A stretch of 8,793 bases of DNA. Origin: Lachnoclostridium sp. (GTDB lineage: Bacteria; Bacillota_A; Clostridia; Lachnospirales; Lachnospiraceae). The notes beneath the pieces were generated by a model. That model was not told where the DNA came from, did no database searches, and saw only the letters and a program-made list of their open reading frames with translations. The stretch covers positions 1-8,793 of the forward strand of contig SVDR01000079.1 of the NCBI GenBank assembly GCA_015057755.1, given 5' to 3'. This document shows positions 5,724 through 8,793 of this stretch, piece by piece (position 1 is the stretch's first letter; every line of letters starts with the position of its first letter). The translations under genes were made by a program, and so were the position numbers.

Positions 5724-6818
5724 ATGACAGGGAAATCTTTATTTAGCAAAACAATGCCGTTCTGTTTCGCGAAATTCGTTTTAGGCGGTATTCTTGTACT
5801 GGTATCTGCTCTTTTATTTGCAATCATGATGGGAATCGGCTGGCTGTTCAGTGACGGTGGTATCTTTGTTGCCCTTCTCCTCTGGCTCTCAGCCATCAAA
5901 GGCGTACACTGGGTGATCATGCACGGCTTCGGTTATCTTGTAAAGGCAGGTCATGTAGCAGTAATCGCAGAAACCATGAAAACTGGTCAGGTTCCGGCGA
6001 ATCAGGTTAATTATGGTAAGGACATGGTTGTTCAGCGTTTCGGAACATCTGCAGCATACTTTGCCATCGATAAGCTGATTTCCGGCGCAATCAAACAGAT
6101 TCAGGGTAAGATTGATAAAGTAAGCAATAAATTAGACTTTGTTCCTGGTATGGACACCATCGCGGGCGCTGCAAAATTCTTCGTTGACATCGCGCTCGGT
6201 TACGTTGACGAGTGCTGTCTCGGCTGGACGTTCTACAACATGGACCAGAACTCTTTCAAGAGCGGCGCTGATGGTGTTTTAATCTACGTTCAGAACTGGA
6301 AAGTTGTTCTGAAAAATGCAGCGATCACCATGATCAAAGTTATCATTGGATTGATTCTCATCGCACTGGCGGTATTTGTTCCGATTGGAATTATCTTCAA
6401 GATTTTAAAATGGAACGCATTTGCTGCATTCGTCCTTGCATGTCTAGTTGCATGGGTAATCAAGTTTGCGTTCTTTGACAGTTATATCATGTGCCAGATG
6501 ATGGCGGCTTATATGTCGGTAGCTCCGTCCACTACTCTCGCATTCGATCTTTATGGTACACTTTGCACCTTCTCCACCAGCTTTAAGGAGATGTATCAGA
6601 AAGGTCAGGCAGCAGGCGGTCCGACTACTGCACCTACTTCCACGGCTCCGACAGCAGCTGCTCCGGTTCGCACAGTTCCGGCTCCGGCTCCGACACCGGC
6701 TGCTCCAGCTGCTCCGGCAACAGAGGCTCCGGCTCAGAAACCGGTATTCTGCGGACAGTGTGGCGCGAAGAATGAGCGTGGCACAAAATTCTGTGGTTCC
6801 TGTGGTGCAAAATTATAA
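5724..6818 (+). CDS. polytopic membrane protein with C-terminal zinc ribbon
   Basis: This 364-residue protein carries hydrophobic segments at about 15-40, 46-70, 200-225 and 231-252, so at least four membrane passes. Between the second and third lies a conserved-looking stretch (LVKAGHVAVIAETM at 72-85, NYGKDMVVQRFGTSAAYFAIDKLI at about 96-119, and an amphipathic region to 170). Residues about 253-295 follow the last helix. A Pro/Ala/Thr linker of some 40 residues (299-340) leads to one zinc ribbon, C343, C346, C357, C360, spaced CX2C-X10-CX2C. With an even number of passes both termini should be cytoplasmic. The start has AAGGAG 8 nt upstream. The gene is mid-operon. The layout loosely recalls choline-transporter-like proteins but I see no diagnostic motif; function is unknown. 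Confidence 0.85.
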   Translation: MTGKSLFSKTMPFCFAKFVLGGILVLVSALLFAIMMGIGWLFSDGGIFVALLLWLSAIKGVHWVIMHGFGYLVKAGHVAVIAETMKTGQVPANQVNYGKDMVVQRFGTSAAYFAIDKLISGAIKQIQGKIDKVSNKLDFVPGMDTIAGAAKFFVDIALGYVDECCLGWTFYNMDQNSFKSGADGVLIYVQNWKVVLKNAAITMIKVIIGLILIALAVFVPIGIIFKILKWNAFAAFVLACLVAWVIKFAFFDSYIMCQMMAAYMSVAPSTTLAFDLYGTLCTFSTSFKEMYQKGQAAGGPTTAPTSTAPTAAAPVRTVPAPAPTPAAPAAPATEAPAQKPVFCGQCGAKNERGTKFCGSCGAKL

Positions 6819-6842
6819 CAAGAACTTCGGGAGGTAACAATT

Positions 6843-8009
6843 ATGATAAAATGTGCAAACTGTGGTGCTGAACTAACTCCGGATACCAATTTCTGTACAG
6901 CATGCGGTGCACGTGTAGACGTGACACCTGCAGCTCCCCAGACTCCGGTTCAGCCACCAAAACAGCCAACTCCTACATACAAAGCAGTAACTCCGGCTCC
7001 AGCCCCGGTTCAGACTCCGGTCTATCAGGCGGCTCCGTCTTACACTTCCGCAGATGCTCCGCCTCCGGAAGGCAGTAAATATGAACCAGTCTCCACGTTT
7101 GGATTTATCGGAATCATGCTCCTGATGTGTATCCCGATCGTCGGACAGCTTTTAACTCTTCTCTGGGCGTTTGGCGGCTGTAAGAAAGTTCAGAAGCGAA
7201 ACTTCGCAAGAGCTTCCTTATTCTTCATGGTACTCAGCCTGATCTTCATGATTTTTATCGGTCTGAAAATCAAGGCATTTGTTGACAAAGTCAATGATAA
7301 TATCCATGCAGTGACCGGCCAGATGGCTGATACTCTCAATCTGGAAGAGATTGCTGATATTCTCACAGGCGTTGAGAATGTTGCCAGCGGAAATTCTGAC
7401 GATGCAGAGGGTGTCCTCTCTGATATCGGATCCTTTGCAGGAGAAAATAGTGAAGGTCTCGCTGCGATCCTCGGTGCACTCGGAGACGGCGAAGGCGAAG
7501 GTCTGCAGGCATTAGCGGCTCTCGCAGCACTTTCTGGAGGAGGTAGTGACGGTGAAGGCGGTCTTGATCTAGAGGCACTGGCGGCTCTTGCTTCTCTCGC
7601 AGAGAGTAACGATTCCGGCAACGGAACAACCGAAGGCACCGCAAGCCTCGATGATCTGGTAAGCGAGATCGAATCCATCAACGCAGAAGCTTCCGAAAAG
7701 GCCGACGGCTGGCCGTCTTCTCTCCCGGACTACCCGGACGGAACGATGAAGGCCGTGGAGACTTACCGCACAGAGATTTCTGGAACTTCTCTGGAAACCA
7801 TGAAAGAATACATCGAAACATTAAAGAAGAACGGTTACGAATTCAAAGACTTTTATGATATCGGAATGTATGAGAAAGATATGCTCGACATGAATGGATG
7901 GTGGGGAACCAACGGTAAGTATTATCTCAGTTTCTCCTACTACGAAGGGACCGTTACGATTGATCATATGACTGAACTGCCGGATTTAAGCAGTCTGTTG
8001 GGAGGTTGA
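6843..8009 (+). CDS. N-terminal zinc-ribbon membrane protein with acidic Lys/Arg-free segment and C-terminal domain
   Basis: This 388-residue protein begins with a zinc ribbon (C4, C7, C18, C21; CX2C-X10-CX2C). A Pro-rich linker spans 27-78. Two hydrophobic segments lie at about 86-110 and 125-143, separated by a basic loop (KKVQKRNFAR). Residues 150-285 contain 28 Asp/Glu and no Lys or Arg, with three imperfect Ala/Leu-then-Gly/acidic repeats at 203-261. The C-terminal domain (about 286-388) has a GWPSSLPDYPDG opening, then a helix (LETMKEYIETLKKNGYEF) and an aromatic strand region (NGKYYLSFSYYEGTVTI). An N-terminal ribbon followed by membrane anchoring recalls TcaA/YvbJ-type envelope proteins of Firmicutes, but those usually have one pass. 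The start has GGGAGGT 7 nt upstream. Its last two codons supply the ribosome binding site of the next gene. Function unknown. Confidence 0.85.
   Translation: MIKCANCGAELTPDTNFCTACGARVDVTPAAPQTPVQPPKQPTPTYKAVTPAPAPVQTPVYQAAPSYTSADAPPPEGSKYEPVSTFGFIGIMLLMCIPIVGQLLTLLWAFGGCKKVQKRNFARASLFFMVLSLIFMIFIGLKIKAFVDKVNDNIHAVTGQMADTLNLEEIADILTGVENVASGNSDDAEGVLSDIGSFAGENSEGLAAILGALGDGEGEGLQALAALAALSGGGSDGEGGLDLEALAALASLAESNDSGNGTTEGTASLDDLVSEIESINAEASEKADGWPSSLPDYPDGTMKAVETYRTEISGTSLETMKEYIETLKKNGYEFKDFYDIGMYEKDMLDMNGWWGTNGKYYLSFSYYEGTVTIDHMTELPDLSSLLGG
7449..7625 (+). repeat. three imperfect about 20-residue repeats inside the acidic segment
   Basis: Residues 203-220, 221-240 and 241-261 of the host protein each pair an Ala/Leu helix (GLAAILGAL, LQALAALAAL, LEALAALASL) with a Gly/acidic spacer (GDGEGEG, GGGSDGEGG, SNDSGNG). 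At DNA level the second and third units share GCGGCTCT cores. This looks like tandem duplication of a short helix-spacer module. Confidence 0.5.
8001..8006 (+). promoter_or_regulatory. ribosome binding site of the lipoprotein gene inside the preceding gene
   Basis: GGAGGT here encodes the final Gly-Gly of the upstream protein and lies 7 nt before the lipoprotein ATG at 8014. The upstream stop (8007-8009) falls between site and start, a layout that favours translational coupling of the two proteins. Confidence 0.7.
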
Positions 8010-8013
8010 TAGT

Positions 8014-8763
8014 ATGAAAAAAAGAACTGCTGTTTTATTTGTGGTAGCGGGCATGATGTTAAACGCCTGCAATCCACTTGAGACATCCAAACCACTGGAA
8101 ACGACTGCGGCTACTGTGACCGAATCGACGCCGGCAGCGGATATTGTCGCATTTGAGACAGAGGCAGTCGAGGTTGAGCCAGATGCTTCGAGAGCAATTG
8201 TCGGAAAGAAAAAGGGAGAAATCAATCCGCTTCGCCCCACAGTAGAAGCCGGCAAGCTGAAACCCAAAGCTGAACTTTTACCTAAAGAAGATACGGATGA
8301 CAGTGGCTCTTACTCCTCTGATCCGGTCATTACAGAAGACGGTTATCAGTCTTATCTTGATGTGATAGCTGTTCCGGTTACTGATCCGCCTGAGGGACTC
8401 TCTCATTATAATTCCGCAACATTCTGGTTCGATAATCAGGAGTGGGAACTGGAAATCTGGACTTCTGCAACACCAAGCGCTGACGGCTGGTATGGCTGGG
8501 ATGATCAGAACCGCTTCTATATCAAGACCTACAACGAGGCCGGCGACCAGTTTGTTCTCATGGACGATACCGTTGCCTTAGGCTATCCGTCTGTTGATGT
8601 TTATGATGATGGAAAATGGCTGCATATTATCGTTTCCGATTTCCGAACAGCAACGGCTAAGATCACAGATTATTCCTACCTTAGCGAAGATAACTTTTTT
8701 GCAAAGACCGTTATTCTTGAACAATACGGCGTCAACTACATGACCGGTATCGAAGTGAGATAA
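8014..8763 (+). CDS. lipoprotein of unknown function
   Basis: This 249-residue protein starts with MKKRTAVLFVVAGMM and a lipobox ending LNAC, so C19 should be lipid-modified after cleavage by signal peptidase II and the protein anchored outside the cytoplasmic membrane. Residues 20-60 are a Thr/Glu/Ala-rich flexible spacer. Residues 64-91 are a basic stretch with eight Lys/Arg against three Glu. Residues about 104-249 look like one globular, beta-rich domain with many aromatics (SATFWFDNQEWELEIW, DGWYGWDDQNRFYIKTY, YDDGKWLHIIVSDF). I do not recognise the fold or an active site. It is the only operon member with a clear export signal. The start is fixed by the signal peptide and the GGAGGT at 8001. 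Only 4 nt separate it from the preceding gene, so the two products probably work together; a sensor or envelope-binding role is inferred. Confidence 0.85.
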   Translation: MKKRTAVLFVVAGMMLNACNPLETSKPLETTAATVTESTPAADIVAFETEAVEVEPDASRAIVGKKKGEINPLRPTVEAGKLKPKAELLPKEDTDDSGSYSSDPVITEDGYQSYLDVIAVPVTDPPEGLSHYNSATFWFDNQEWELEIWTSATPSADGWYGWDDQNRFYIKTYNEAGDQFVLMDDTVALGYPSVDVYDDGKWLHIIVSDFRTATAKITDYSYLSEDNFFAKTVILEQYGVNYMTGIEVR

Positions 8764-8778
8764 ACCAGGAGGTATATT

Positions 8779-8793
8779 ATGGGTATTTTTGAT
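8779..8793 (+). CDS. start of a further operon gene, cut by the window edge
   Basis: An ATG at 8779 follows the lipoprotein stop by 15 nt and has AGGAGGT about 6 nt upstream, so translation is likely. Only five codons (MGIFD) are inside the window. They resemble the MAFFD start of the double zinc-ribbon protein at 5117, which hints at, but cannot show, another member of that family. Confidence 0.6.

Noticed and set aside
5724..6590. Possible choline-transporter-like (SLC44/CTL) membrane domain
   Set aside because: The resemblance is only a general impression of helix placement and C-terminal motifs; I cannot point to diagnostic residues, so no transporter function is assigned.
7190..7681. 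163-codon minus-strand open frame
   Set aside because: Ser/Ala/Arg/Pro-rich product that mirrors the repetitive Gly/Ala/Glu codons of the plus-strand gene; it has no ribosome binding site and would oppose a well-supported operon.
1..8793. CRISPR array, tRNA, rRNA, insertion sequence or phage genes
   Set aside because: No regular long direct repeats with spacers, no cloverleaf-like sequence, no transposase or integrase motifs and no terminal inverted repeats were seen.

Overview
The window looks like a chromosome segment of an anaerobic, low-to-mid GC Firmicute, most likely a Clostridia/Lachnospiraceae-type gut bacterium. This rests on strong AGGAGG ribosome binding sites, an NfnAB (NADH-dependent ferredoxin:NADP oxidoreductase) gene pair, the style of the dihydrofolate reductase, and CX2C-X10-CX2C zinc-ribbon proteins with N termini such as MAFFDKL. 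The assignment is inferred from gene style; no 16S or other marker is present.

Left half, minus strand (transcribed right to left). A membrane-embedded LuxR-type regulator (2948-4483) ends at a hairpin terminator (2901-2934). A separate promoter then drives folA, dihydrofolate reductase (2335-2823). After a 117-bp gap with its own candidate promoter come nfnA (1333-2217) and nfnB (1-1317, C-terminal end cut by the window edge). NfnAB makes NADPH from NADH plus reduced ferredoxin. Dihydrofolate reductase uses NADPH, so this side is redox and one-carbon housekeeping.

Centre. A 318-bp divergent intergenic region (4484-4801) separates the membrane LuxR regulator from a second, solitary LuxR-type DNA-binding protein (4802-5080). 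It is rich in short inverted and direct repeats. These include a CTACC-TGAAA-type motif near both genes and a CTACCAT/GGTAGG/CTACCAT cluster about 55-80 bp before the solitary regulator.

Right half, plus strand. Tightly spaced genes follow the solitary regulator and form one probable operon: a soluble coiled-coil protein with two C-terminal zinc ribbons (5117-5677); a polytopic membrane protein with one C-terminal zinc ribbon (5724-6818); an N-terminal zinc-ribbon protein with two hydrophobic segments, a long acidic Lys/Arg-free segment and a C-terminal domain (6843-8009); a lipoprotein (8014-8763); and the first five codons of another gene (8779-8793). I recognise no enzyme in this operon. 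All four ribbons share the same cysteine spacing, and all three ribbon proteins have Ala/Pro-rich linkers.

My reading, which is inference, is an envelope-associated zinc-ribbon complex under the control of one or both LuxR-type regulators. It is the least explained and most interesting part of the window.
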